Origin: a bacterium | Lineage (GTDB): Bacteria; Armatimonadota; Fimbriimonadia; Fimbriimonadales; Fimbriimonadaceae | Reading direction: 5' to 3' | NCBI GenBank assembly: GCA_013823945.1 | Contig: PNMZ01000001.1 | Span: 124,001-188,000 of the forward strand | DNA length: 64,000 nt | Part shown: positions 34,490 to 42,950 of the stretch, in pieces | Position numbering within the stretch: position 1 is the stretch's first letter | Layout of the letters: each line of letters begins with the position of its first letter | The notes under the pieces: model-generated | Databases searched by the model: none | Told to the model about the DNA's origin: nothing | What the model saw: only the letters and a program-made list of their open reading frames with translations | Made by a program: the position numbers and the translations under genes

Positions 34490-35211
34490 ATATTAACTCG
34501 ATCAAGCGCAATAGCGCGCCCACCGACGGCCCCTGCCATCCGTTCCAGAGCTTGGGCAATCTGCTCCGGATGCGTGTAATTCAAAAGATGACCGCCATCT
34601 TCCCACGTTTCATCCGCATGACCAACAGGAATCGGAATAACATCGTCGTTCTTTCCATGAACTTGCCAATACGGAACATCAATTTGATCTCCATCCCAGG
34701 GCAATCGATCCCAATTCGCACATGCCTGTACCGCCCATCGGAAGAACGTCAAATCACACTCATTCGCCATCGCCCGCAAAAACATTCTTTGCCGATTTTC
34801 GAGCAAATCGTGCGGTGAAAACCGCTCACTAAATGTAACCAACCCAAGTCGAAGCAAACTATCCGGCAAATAGGCCAAGAGCTGTGCCCGCTTCTTAAAC
34901 GCATTATCGATCGCTGTCTTGTCTCGACAACTTGCAACACTCAAAATCCCCCGGCACTGTCTGGCAAAACCCTCGTGCCGCATCGCCGCCTCCAGAGCGA
35001 CCATCCCCCCAAAGCTCATCCCAAAAACAAGAAAAGGCTCTGACAGATCAACCCTTTCCGCAAAGGCAACTGAATACTCCCCCAGAGTCTCCTTCCCCCT
35101 GGCTGGAATCCATTCCGGGCAAACCGGATCTGCCAAAAGCGGACTGACGTCCTGAAAAAGACGACAGTCAGCCCCCAAGCCGGGCAGGCAAATCACGCGC
35201 AATGAATCCAC
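34486..35211 (-). CDS. Alpha/beta hydrolase
   Basis: A 241 aa cytoplasmic hydrolase. The oxyanion loop is CLPGLGADCRLF, the nucleophile elbow is GMSFGGMVAL near residues 67-76, Asp in GKNDDVIP and His in GGHLLNYTHP complete the triad. The start is GTG, with TAGAGT exactly 6 bases upstream. Substrate is unknown. It lies 40 bases after the S41 protease gene on the same strand. Confidence 0.85.
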   Translation of the reverse strand: MDSLRVICLPGLGADCRLFQDVSPLLADPVCPEWIPARGKETLGEYSVAFAERVDLSEPFLVFGMSFGGMVALEAAMRHEGFARQCRGILSVASCRDKTAIDNAFKKRAQLLAYLPDSLLRLGLVTFSERFSPHDLLENRQRMFLRAMANECDLTFFRWAVQACANWDRLPWDGDQIDVPYWQVHGKNDDVIPIPVGHADETWEDGGHLLNYTHPEQIAQALERMAGAVGGRAIALDRVNI

Positions 35212-35217
35212 TACGAA

Positions 35218-35223
35218 ACTCTA
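35218..35223 (-). promoter_or_regulatory. Putative -10 element, leaderless hydrolase gene
   Basis: TAGAGT on the - strand lies 6 bases before the GTG at 35211. Confidence 0.4.
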
Positions 35224-35251
35224 CGCAACTAATTCAAACTCGTCTCAAAGA

Positions 35252-36529
35252 TTAACTTTGTGAACCCTGAAAGGCCTTGATGGCCGCATCCAAAACTGGA
35301 TCGCCTTCGACGCCTCGCGTGACTTGCACGTCAATAGTCGGTGTAACGGGATCACCCTCCAGCCGCTGACCCTTGATAGTCACATAGTCGCTGACCGGGA
35401 ACTGAAGCTCAAATCCACCCGCCAATCGACCATAAGTTGATGCCAAAACTGCACCCCTAGTCGCTTGACCCACAATGTGCGCTCCCCGCAGTTCCTTCAT
35501 CGCAGCCGAAAAAATTTCGCTCGCACTCGCCGATCCACGGTTGATCAATACCGCAACTTTCCCCTCATATCTCTTTACCGCTGGAGTCCGCGGACGATAC
35601 TTCGATTGCCCCCATTGAGCGATTTCCTTGACATCTCCCGAAGTCACCTGCTTCTCAGTCAAATACGCTTGCATCATCTGCCGGTTGACAAAAGTTCCAA
35701 CTGGTTCATTAGCGTCAATAAACAAGCCCAGCAAGTGCGCCAGATTCGTGACCGCCCCCCCGCCATTATTGCGAAGATCAATCACGATCCCCTCAGCTTT
35801 GCTCGCTTCTTCAACCATCTTATCAAGAGCCACTCGGTCATAGCCGCGACTAAACGAATTGATCTTGATCACCGCGAATTTTTCGTCAACCCACTTCAAC
35901 TGATCCCGGACTACAACTTCATATCGACCAGCCTTAACCGAAATCTCACGTGGCCCAGCATCACCCCGAACAAATTTTAGTTTCAACTCCTCGTTCTCAC
36001 CCGCCTGCAATCGTGACTCCGCCGTTACAGCCGCCCCGTTGATTTCAATAATCTTGTCTCCAACTGACAGCCCGGCCTGTGCTGCCGGACTCCCCTCTGC
36101 AACGGACCGCACGATCATTGCCCCATTTTCAAATTGTGCCCCTACTCCCAATCCCGTCGTCAAACCAGTTTGCCGAAACTCCCGCGATCTAGGAGTCCGC
36201 AATCCCACATGGCTGATTCCAAACTCGCGCAACAGCCGATTCACTCCACTGGCAAACGAATTCTCGTTTTCGACTTTCAAAAGCTGCTCCCGGTTCGTCT
36301 CCAAAAGCGTATCCCACTTCGCAAAATCAAGGCCCGGAACGAAGGCTCGCTCCTTCAAAATCGTAGTCACACCATCTAATATCTCACCCCGAACCTCTTC
36401 GGTAAATGCCGGAGCGGCATTGGCCTTTGCCGCCGATTCTCCATTGTTAAACTGGGCAAATCCGACGAGCGGAGCAAAGGCCGCCAGCACAACAAGCCCA
36501 CGCACCAACGAACGAACCGATCCAAACAT
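35252..36529 (-). CDS. Exported S41-family protease with PDZ domain
   Basis: A 425 aa protein. Signal peptide MFGSVRSLVRGLVVLAAFAP; a PDZ domain covers residues about 120-190 (GLGVGAQFENGAMIVRSVAE); the S41 core has IVIDLRNNGGG and the nucleophile in LINRGSASASEIF. After that the usual CtpA pattern GxTFGKG, which carries the catalytic lysine, reads GQATRGAVLAS, so that lysine is absent. The TRGA form is more like non-CtpA S41 members. It may use another general base or be a non-classical member. Periplasmic. Confidence 0.85.
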   Translation of the reverse strand: MFGSVRSLVRGLVVLAAFAPLVGFAQFNNGESAAKANAAPAFTEEVRGEILDGVTTILKERAFVPGLDFAKWDTLLETNREQLLKVENENSFASGVNRLLREFGISHVGLRTPRSREFRQTGLTTGLGVGAQFENGAMIVRSVAEGSPAAQAGLSVGDKIIEINGAAVTAESRLQAGENEELKLKFVRGDAGPREISVKAGRYEVVVRDQLKWVDEKFAVIKINSFSRGYDRVALDKMVEEASKAEGIVIDLRNNGGGAVTNLAHLLGLFIDANEPVGTFVNRQMMQAYLTEKQVTSGDVKEIAQWGQSKYRPRTPAVKRYEGKVAVLINRGSASASEIFSAAMKELRGAHIVGQATRGAVLASTYGRLAGGFELQFPVSDYVTIKGQRLEGDPVTPTIDVQVTRGVEGDPVLDAAIKAFQGSQS

Positions 36530-36663
36530 AAACAGTCATAACGCACGCCAAGCGCAAAAGTTCGCCACGATTTTCTGACTCGTCGATCAAAAACCGTACA
36601 ATCCCAATATCCCCACCCCACTTGCACCTGTCCGAAGTTCTCAGTCACAATAATGCCCCGAGT

Positions 36664-36739
<76 letters not shown>

Positions 36740-37037
36740 AATAATCTCAACTAGATATCTAGCGTTTCAATTCGCGACCCAAAATCTCCGCCAAATTCAT
36801 ATTTTAGTGAATTCAGGCACTCAACTGGTCCCCTCACAACGCTACACAGTCCTAACTAATCTTGGTTAACGAGCCACGATATCAGGACACGAAAGAGCAT
36901 TTCGCGAGCGTCTTTACCCTCTGTTTATCTATCCCAGCAGCGCGTCCACCTCTGACAATCCGCTACACATATCCGAAAGCCGACAAATCTTCCGATTCGA
37001 TATCCATACTTGGGAGTTCTTCAGACACAATGGAATT
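36740..37037. other. Intergenic, nothing recognised
   Basis: About 300 bases between tRNA-Ala and a lipoprotein gene. No ORF, RNA or repeat is seen apart from the CACAAT at its end. Confidence 0.5.
37026..37031 (+). promoter_or_regulatory. Putative -10 element of the lipoprotein gene
   Basis: CACAAT lies exactly 6 bases before the ATG at 37038. Confidence 0.4.
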
Positions 37038-37424
37038 ATGATAAGACCAACTTTAGCTGGATTCATTTTCGTCGCAATTGCGGGATGTGGAGCAAACGGC
37101 CCGGCTGGAACATATCAAGCTGAGATACGACATATTGGCACCGTTACGAAGGAAAGAGCCGAGCAACTCCAATCCGAACCTCAGCAAATGCTTAACCTGG
37201 ACAGCGGTGGAACCTTCACAACTACGCGTGGAACCCAAACTGTATGGAAAGGACGATGGAAAGTAGAAGCAAACAAGCTGTTGCTGCGAGCAGAAGAAGT
37301 GAACGGAATTGCCGTCAGCACACAGTTACAGGCCGACGTCGCCTTTGATATTCAAAATGACGGGAGCATCGTTGACAGCCGTACCTCCGGTGATGGATAC
37401 GAACGCGTCTACCGCCGACCGTGA
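37038..37424 (+). CDS. Small lipoprotein of unknown function
   Basis: A 128 aa protein. The signal peptide ends in a lipobox (FVAIAGC), so Cys17 or so is lipid-modified. The mature part has a pattern of strands (GGTFTTTRGTQTVWKGRWKV, LLLRAEEVNG) like small lipocalin- or META-type folds that test a value against a wild background. No family is recognised. It is flanked by gene-free DNA on both sides (about 300 and 235 bases), so it is a single-gene unit. Confidence 0.75.
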   Translation: MIRPTLAGFIFVAIAGCGANGPAGTYQAEIRHIGTVTKERAEQLQSEPQQMLNLDSGGTFTTTRGTQTVWKGRWKVEANKLLLRAEEVNGIAVSTQLQADVAFDIQNDGSIVDSRTSGDGYERVYRRP

Positions 37425-37647
37425 TCCACAGCTCGTAACTCAAGCCCAGAGTTATCGCGGGAAACTTTAGGGAACTCTAAGTTGAGAGATTTGAAGCTTC
37501 AAGTCTGCAGTTTGGGAAAAAGCGACCGGTTGGGAAATACACTGAGTAACCTCAATCATCTAACTCCCACATCACTTTCATGAAAATCTAGCTGCAACAC
37601 AGGTGTCATTGCAATAGCTATGTTGTATTCCGAAAAAGAATCAGGGC

Positions 37648-37653
37648 CATAAT
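37648..37653 (+). promoter_or_regulatory. Putative -10 element of the C25-like gene
   Basis: CATAAT lies exactly 6 bases before the ATG at 37660. Confidence 0.45.
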
Positions 37654-37659
37654 CAAACC

Positions 37660-39999
37660 ATGATCTGTCGCGGCGCATCCCTCGCAATAGTGGCATTCGC
37701 CCAAATCGCTCTCGCCGCACCCACCCGCACAACATTCGTCGTCCCCCTCGACGAAAGCCCATCCTGGCGAGACATGGCCTATCTCGCCGCCATCCCCGCT
37801 TCCCAGCAAGTCAATCCCCAAAGCCCCTCCCTGTTCGCGATCCAACCAGGAAAGCCATTCCCCCGCGAACACCTCGACTATCTAAAGCGGTTCAAACCTG
37901 AATCCATCATCCAAATCGGTGACAAAGCAACGCCAATCTCTGGATACAAATCCAAATCATTCCCGGTAAGTGGCGCCGCAGAGACATCCCTCAAACTGAG
38001 TCAGCAATTTTGGACTTCCAGCAAACACGCCGTTCTGTGCCAGAGCGATGACTACGATTCCGCCCTCATCGCCGCATCCGTCGCAAGCCTCCTCAAAGCC
38101 CCTCTCATATACTCCAATTCCGCCGAGCTCAACGTCTCAATTAAAACAGAACTCAAGCGACTCAAAACGTCCAACCTGATCTCCATCGGCGAATCCAAAC
38201 CACAATTCTCTGGAACTTCCGTCCTCCTCAACGGCCCGCTCGAAACCATCATATGGGCTACAAAAAACAGCTTCAAAATTACCTACCTCGCCGCAGTCAA
38301 TCCCGTTGATCGCAATGCATTCACAACCCGCAAGCTCTCCCTTATCGGTGCCCAACTCGCCGCCGGAAGAAGGGGACTTGTCGTCCCCCTGAAATTTCAT
38401 GTCGAATGGAAAAAGCCGTTTGCAACGGCAATCCACACCGGAAACCTTCCCCCCAACGTTCCCAAATCCTCGGCTCCGCCCAAATCAGGAACAATCGAAT
38501 TCGGCAAAGTCAAAGCCCCTTTCATCCTCACGGGCGACAAAGACGAACACAATCTCAAACTTTCCGTTGACAAAACCAACTCAGGTCAATTTGCTCCGCC
38601 GCTTGTATCAGGCGACCAAATCACGCTCAACCAGAAAACCTATGCCGTGTCACTTGGCACTCGGACAAGATTTGGGGATACCGATGTCCACCTCACCTGG
38701 CCCACTGCCGAGCTTCTCAACACCCAACTCGCAAAATACTATTCCGCCCTTGGATCACCCCCCGAGCATCTCTGCATCGTCGGATTTCCTGATACAATTC
38801 CCCACGCCATTATCGGGCGAGGTGGAATCGTCGAAGAACAAGCCTCCGATCTCCCCTATGCCATTCCCCCCGGTTCTGAGTTTGCCCAAATCGGCGTGGG
38901 TCGCATCATTGCCGAATCGGTTCAGTTCGGCACGCTCTACGCAGCCCGAGCCCTCACCTATAACCAACTACTCAGCCCCAATTGGAAAAATCAGGCAAGC
39001 CAAGCTGAATGGGAAAACTCCCTCGGGCCCCTCTTTGAAAATGTCGGATTTGCCAATCCCCACCACCTCGAAGCAAAAGATGTCCCATGGCAAACCCCAC
39101 CCGCCGAAGGAGTCGATCCCATCCGCGCCCCGAGCTTTGCTCAGGCCTCTCCTCTTGCCCGATCCGCAGTTCTAGCCCATAGCGAACATTCTTGGTGGCG
39201 AGGAATGGGCACGATGTTTACCTGGGACGCCGAAGTTCTGCTTGCCCCCACGATCGTCGAATCCGGTGGGTGTGGCGTCGCTTGCCTCGACCGAGAACCC
39301 GATAATCGCTCCGTTGTCGCACGGCTCCTTCGCCTCGGTGCCGTCGCATTCTCCGGAGGGTCACGAGAACTCTCTGCCGAGGCCCAACCGCTGCGCATGG
39401 AATTCTGGAACGGAGTCCTCAGCGGTCAGACCATAGGGCAAGCCCACCGCCGTGCCCTCAACGCCGGATTGATGATTATCAAAGATAGCAGCGAGGGCCC
39501 GGGTGGCGCATATCGCTACAGCACCAATGTCCGCATGCAATTTGGCGATCCCGCGATCCGTCTCAATCTCCCTAGTTCACCTAAAACCGCCCCCGCCAAA
39601 ACCACAATCCAAGGCAATCGTATCACCGTTCATAGCCCCGAAAAATGGACCGTCGTCCGCACTTTCGTTCCCCCCGACTGGAAACAATGGGGCGATAAAC
39701 CGCTCTTTGCCGTCAGGGCCCCCGGCAGCTACGCCATGTCCAGTTGGAGCGGCGACGGACGCGACAAAGAAATCCCCCTAGTCACTGCCGAATTCATCAC
39801 AAAAAAACGAGTTACCTCAATCGCTCAAGCCGCAGAACTTCCCGAATCCCTTGGCTGGATCGGTAAATGGTACTCCTCACCCAATCCTGATGGCACGTTC
39901 ACCACCCGGTTCACCGTCCGAATGATCGACTTCGACCAGGTAACCGGAAAAATCAACAGAGTCATCGAAAAAATCGATTACCAAATAACCTTTGAGTAA
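37660..39999 (+). CDS. Exported gingipain-like (C25) peptidase with CWB2-like N-terminus
   Basis: A 779 aa exported protein (signal ASLAIVAFAQIALAA). Residues about 30-210 have the alternating pattern of cell-wall-binding repeat 2 (ALIAASVASLLKAPLIYSNS, KRLKTSNLISIGES). The middle and C-terminal part resembles peptidase C25: LAHSEHSWWRG with His510, then SGGCGVACLD with Cys538 and Cys542, and the family tail LRLGAVAFSGGSRELSAEAQ, IGQAHRRALNAG. Spacing from His510 to Cys542 (32) fits the gingipain His-Cys dyad. The canonical GHG at the His is not kept. A C-terminal beta domain of 120 residues follows. A secreted or surface cysteine peptidase is likely. Confidence 0.75.
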   Translation: MICRGASLAIVAFAQIALAAPTRTTFVVPLDESPSWRDMAYLAAIPASQQVNPQSPSLFAIQPGKPFPREHLDYLKRFKPESIIQIGDKATPISGYKSKSFPVSGAAETSLKLSQQFWTSSKHAVLCQSDDYDSALIAASVASLLKAPLIYSNSAELNVSIKTELKRLKTSNLISIGESKPQFSGTSVLLNGPLETIIWATKNSFKITYLAAVNPVDRNAFTTRKLSLIGAQLAAGRRGLVVPLKFHVEWKKPFATAIHTGNLPPNVPKSSAPPKSGTIEFGKVKAPFILTGDKDEHNLKLSVDKTNSGQFAPPLVSGDQITLNQKTYAVSLGTRTRFGDTDVHLTWPTAELLNTQLAKYYSALGSPPEHLCIVGFPDTIPHAIIGRGGIVEEQASDLPYAIPPGSEFAQIGVGRIIAESVQFGTLYAARALTYNQLLSPNWKNQASQAEWENSLGPLFENVGFANPHHLEAKDVPWQTPPAEGVDPIRAPSFAQASPLARSAVLAHSEHSWWRGMGTMFTWDAEVLLAPTIVESGGCGVACLDREPDNRSVVARLLRLGAVAFSGGSRELSAEAQPLRMEFWNGVLSGQTIGQAHRRALNAGLMIIKDSSEGPGGAYRYSTNVRMQFGDPAIRLNLPSSPKTAPAKTTIQGNRITVHSPEKWTVVRTFVPPDWKQWGDKPLFAVRAPGSYAMSSWSGDGRDKEIPLVTAEFITKKRVTSIAQAAELPESLGWIGKWYSSPNPDGTFTTRFTVRMIDFDQVTGKINRVIEKIDYQITFE

Positions 40000-40091
40000 T
40001 CAAAACCTCTTAAAATAGGTTCAAAACCTCACAATCGTCTTAAAGTACGACCCGTTTGGCCCCCACCGTGCGACTCGTCCTCGCAAGCCAA

Positions 40092-40670
40092 ATGAAACTT
40101 CTCGCCATCACAACTCTCCTCACCCTCGCCGCTCTCAGCCAAGCCGCATCCTTCACTTTTGAGCCAGCGGACAAAGACCTCTACGATCTTGACCACTACG
40201 ACGCCGTGAGTTGGGGCATCGCCCTCAACATCCCCAGTGATCAACGAATCACCAACGCCACACTCGAAATCAAAAATATCTACGACTGGACGCAAGAAAA
40301 CAACGACATTCTCCAAATCCGGCTCCTCGATTCCGCTCCCCTCGGAGTCAAAACCTACTACGACAATCAAGCCGCAGGAGACTACTTTGGGAACCAAGGC
40401 GTTGCCGTCGGCACCTGGACCGATCCGATTGGGGGACAAGCACGCGGAGTCAACCTTAAGTTCGATTTCGCCCAACTTGGCCTTGTGGATGACCTCACAA
40501 ATTACGTCAAGAATGACGGAAAATTCGCCCTCACTTTCGATCCCGACTGCCACTACTTCAACGATGGCGTCAAGCTAACGGTACACACCGAGGCCGTCCC
40601 CGAACCGGCAACGATGTCCGTTCTCGGACTCTCTGCTCTTGTCGGACTCCGCAAGAAACTTAAGAAGTAA
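40092..40670 (+). CDS. PEP-CTERM sorting-signal protein
   Basis: A 192 aa exported protein. The signal peptide is MKLLAITTLLTLAALSQAAS; the ATG at 40092 is chosen to give it. The middle is a beta-rich domain of unknown family (ITNATLEIKNIYDWTQENND) with many Asp/Asn. The C-terminus is a classical PEP-CTERM tail: VPEPATMSVLGLSALVGL then RKKLKK. Such tails are cleaved and processed by an exosortase during surface delivery. No exosortase gene is in the window. Confidence 0.88.
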   Translation: MKLLAITTLLTLAALSQAASFTFEPADKDLYDLDHYDAVSWGIALNIPSDQRITNATLEIKNIYDWTQENNDILQIRLLDSAPLGVKTYYDNQAAGDYFGNQGVAVGTWTDPIGGQARGVNLKFDFAQLGLVDDLTNYVKNDGKFALTFDPDCHYFNDGVKLTVHTEAVPEPATMSVLGLSALVGLRKKLKK

Positions 40671-40691
40671 CTTCACCCCACCCCTCATAAT

Positions 40692-40727
40692 CACAAGCCG
40701 GGATTCTGCCATCCCGGCTTTACTTGT
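40692..40727 (+). terminator. Intrinsic terminator after the PEP-CTERM gene
   Basis: AGCCGGGAT at 40696-40704 pairs with ATCCCGGCT at 40711-40719, extended by CACAAG and CTTGTG arms, with TTTA after the stem. The T-run is short. Confidence 0.75.
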
Positions 40728-40738
40728 GCCTAAAAGAC

Positions 40739-40744
40739 CAAAAT
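40739..40744 (+). promoter_or_regulatory. Putative -10 element of rsmE
   Basis: CAAAAT lies 7 bases before the ATG at 40752 and only 1 base before an in-frame GTG, favouring the ATG. Confidence 0.4.
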
Positions 40745-40751
40745 AGTGCCA

Positions 40752-41450
40752 ATGATTCCCCTCCGCGCCCTCCCCCGCGCATTTGTCCAAATCCCGAACC
40801 TCGACCCCACCAAACCCATCCCCCTGCCCGAAGAAGAATTCAAAAAGTTTCGCTCCGTCCTCCGCCTCAGTACCGGCGATGAAGTCGCCCTCTTGCCCGG
40901 AGATGGTTCTGTCATCCGCGCTACTCTCGACGGCAAACAAGCCATCCCGAGCGATGTTCAATATCCTCTAACCGAGTCGCCAATCGAAATCACCCTCGCC
41001 CTCGGCCTCCCCAAACCCGATTCACTCGAAGATTCCGTCCGCATGGCTTCCGAACTCGGAGTGGCCAACATCATCCTTTTCACCGCTCGCCGATCCGTTG
41101 TCAAATGGGAACCTGCCAAACTCGACAAAAAACTCCAACGGCTCCAAATCATCGCTCGCGAGGCCTGCGAAGTCGCCTATCGAACCAAACTCCCCACATT
41201 TCAAGTCCTGCCCGATCTCAAATCCGTCCTCGAACAAGCCCAAAATCCGCTCGTCCTCAGCGAATCCGACCGCGCCGAAACCCCATTCCCCCAGATCACA
41301 AAACCCACTACCTTGGTTGTCGGACCTGAAGGCGGCTGGGATCCCATTGAAACCAAGCTCATCACCAACCCGATCACCCTCGGCCCACGCGTCCTCCGGG
41401 TCAGCACCGCTGTCGCGACCGCCTGTGCCCTCGCTCTGTCCAATCGGTAA
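40752..41450 (+). CDS. rsmE: 16S rRNA (uracil-1498-N3)-methyltransferase
   Basis: A 232 aa SPOUT methyltransferase. Motifs are RSVLRLSTGDEVALLPGDG (N-terminal PUA-like domain), ALGLPKPDSLEDSVRMASEL, the knot region TTLVVGPEGGW and the C-terminal LGPRVLRVSTAVATACAL. It methylates U1498 of 16S rRNA. The ATG at 40752 is chosen. Thirteen bases separate it from rph, so the two form an operon. Confidence 0.92.
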   Translation: MIPLRALPRAFVQIPNLDPTKPIPLPEEEFKKFRSVLRLSTGDEVALLPGDGSVIRATLDGKQAIPSDVQYPLTESPIEITLALGLPKPDSLEDSVRMASELGVANIILFTARRSVVKWEPAKLDKKLQRLQIIAREACEVAYRTKLPTFQVLPDLKSVLEQAQNPLVLSESDRAETPFPQITKPTTLVVGPEGGWDPIETKLITNPITLGPRVLRVSTAVATACALALSNR

Positions 41451-41463
41451 ACTCACCCCACTT

Positions 41464-42180
41464 ATGCGCAGCGACGGACGAGCCAACGACCAACTCCGAC
41501 CCATCATTATGGAAGCCGGATTTTCAAAATACGCCGAAGGCTCTTGCCTCATCAAAATGGGCGATACCCACATGCACGTCACGGCAACCGTCGAAGACAA
41601 CATCCCCCGCTGGCTCAAAGGCAAAGGTTCCGGATGGGTCACTGCCGAATACTCCATGCTTCCCAGATCAGGTAAGCAACGCAACCAGCGCGACGCCATG
41701 CGTGGCGGCCCCAATGGTCGCACAATGGAAATCCAGCGGCTCATCGGGCGCGCCCTCCGCAGTGTCATTGATCTGGAGCGGATGGGCGAACGCACCATCA
41801 CAATCGACTGCGATGCCCTCATGGCCGATGGCGGAACCCGAACCGCATCCATCACCGCCGCCTATGTCGCCACTTACCAAGCCTTTGAGTGGATGAAAGC
41901 AAACCGCATGATCAAACAAAACCTCATGCGCGAACCCATGGCCGCTATTTCTGTCGGCGTCGTCCGTGGTCAGGAACTCCTTGACCTCAACTACGAGGAA
42001 GATTCAACCGCCCAAACCGACATGAATATCGTCATGACTGCCAGCGGAAAATTCATCGAAATCCAAGGCACCGCCGAATCCGACCCCTTCGGCCCCGACA
42101 CCCTCGGCCGCATGCTCGCCCTTGGTAAAAAAGGCATCCTCGAACTCATCGAACTCCAAAAACAAGCCTTAAGCAACTGA
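41464..42180 (+). CDS. rph: Ribonuclease PH
   Basis: A 238 aa phosphorolytic 3-prime exonuclease that trims tRNA ends. Seen are MRSDGRANDQLRP, GDTHMHVTATVEDNIP, TAEYSMLPRSG, the Arg-rich RNQRDAMRGGPNGRTMEIQ, ALMADGGTRTASITAA and DLNYEEDSTAQTDMNIVMT. The length is normal for the family. The ATG at 41464 gives the family start. Confidence 0.96.
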   Translation: MRSDGRANDQLRPIIMEAGFSKYAEGSCLIKMGDTHMHVTATVEDNIPRWLKGKGSGWVTAEYSMLPRSGKQRNQRDAMRGGPNGRTMEIQRLIGRALRSVIDLERMGERTITIDCDALMADGGTRTASITAAYVATYQAFEWMKANRMIKQNLMREPMAAISVGVVRGQELLDLNYEEDSTAQTDMNIVMTASGKFIEIQGTAESDPFGPDTLGRMLALGKKGILELIELQKQALSN

Positions 42181-42190
42181 GGACTCACTC

Positions 42191-42231
42191 AAAAATAATG
42201 CCCCAGGGTCGCAACCACTCGACCCCAGGGC
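42191..42231 (-). terminator. Intrinsic terminator of the exported-protein gene (- strand)
   Basis: On the - strand GCCC-TG-GGGTCG pairs with CGACCC-TG-GGGC around an 8-base loop, with one 2x2 internal mismatch, followed by ATTATTTTTG. It ends the gene at 42260-42760. Confidence 0.65.
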
Positions 42232-42259
42232 AAAATCGTTCACAAACAACAGAGTAATT

Positions 42260-42760
42260 CTAGTTCCGACGCGCAGATGGATCCGGCTTAACCGCAACCA
42301 GCCGCGACAAAAGCTCTTTCGCACTCGGCTCACTCACCAAACCACCCACAAAAGCAATATCCATATCACCGCGCTTCATTGAGACAAACGTGTCCAGATG
42401 ACTCACCCCACCCTCGAAGTAGCCGCCCTTCAAAAGCCAATCCATGTGCTTTGAAGCATTAACCGACTTTGACGTCGGAACCTGATAGATATCAAACGCC
42501 GTCGTTGTGTGCTTATTGATAAACCGCATCCGCACCGCATGGCGCTCACCCAATCCCGAAAATCCTGCCGGAACTTTCGTCATCTCAATTGACCGCAAGG
42601 AGAACCCACGCGCCGTCTTATCCGGTGCCCATAGAGCCGTGTTCACCATCGTCGCAACTTCCATCACCGCATCGTGCTGAGATTGCGGACCATGGTCAAC
42701 CACGTTGCTAACGCCCGTTGTCTGAGTGGCGAGGAGGCAAGATACCAAGAGTGTCGTCAT
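42260..42760 (-). CDS. Exported protein of unknown function
   Basis: A 166 aa protein with a short signal peptide lacking basic residues (MTTLLVSCLLATQTT). The mature protein is alpha/beta with a basic pattern (TARGFSLRSIEMTKVPAGFS, FINKHTTTAFDIYQV, MKRGDMDIAFVGGLVS). It does not match a family I know. A purine-rich GGAAGAAGAAG precedes the ATG. A glycosyltransferase gene lies 190 bases upstream on the same strand, beyond a gap. Confidence 0.72.
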   Translation of the reverse strand: MTTLLVSCLLATQTTGVSNVVDHGPQSQHDAVMEVATMVNTALWAPDKTARGFSLRSIEMTKVPAGFSGLGERHAVRMRFINKHTTTAFDIYQVPTSKSVNASKHMDWLLKGGYFEGGVSHLDTFVSMKRGDMDIAFVGGLVSEPSAKELLSRLVAVKPDPSARRN

Positions 42761-42950
42761 GTGTCTTCTTCTTCCGTGAAATTGGAATGTTTAACATCAA
42801 GGCAATAAACTTCAAAACATCCACCCCAAAAGATACCAGGATTGCAAATCCCTGAGAAAAATACAGTGGAGCCATCCCTGGCTCGTCCTCCGTTACCACC
42901 GTCCGTGGTCTCACCGTACTATTATTCAAACGCACAACCAAGAGCCACAA

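Noticed and set aside
41022-41855. Long antisense ORF across rsmE and rph
   Set aside because: Both sense genes are certain; the ORF has no family features.
42197-42231. Terminator of rph on the + strand
   Set aside because: The hairpin has no T-run on the + strand; the T-run is on the - strand, so I assigned it to the gene at 42260.
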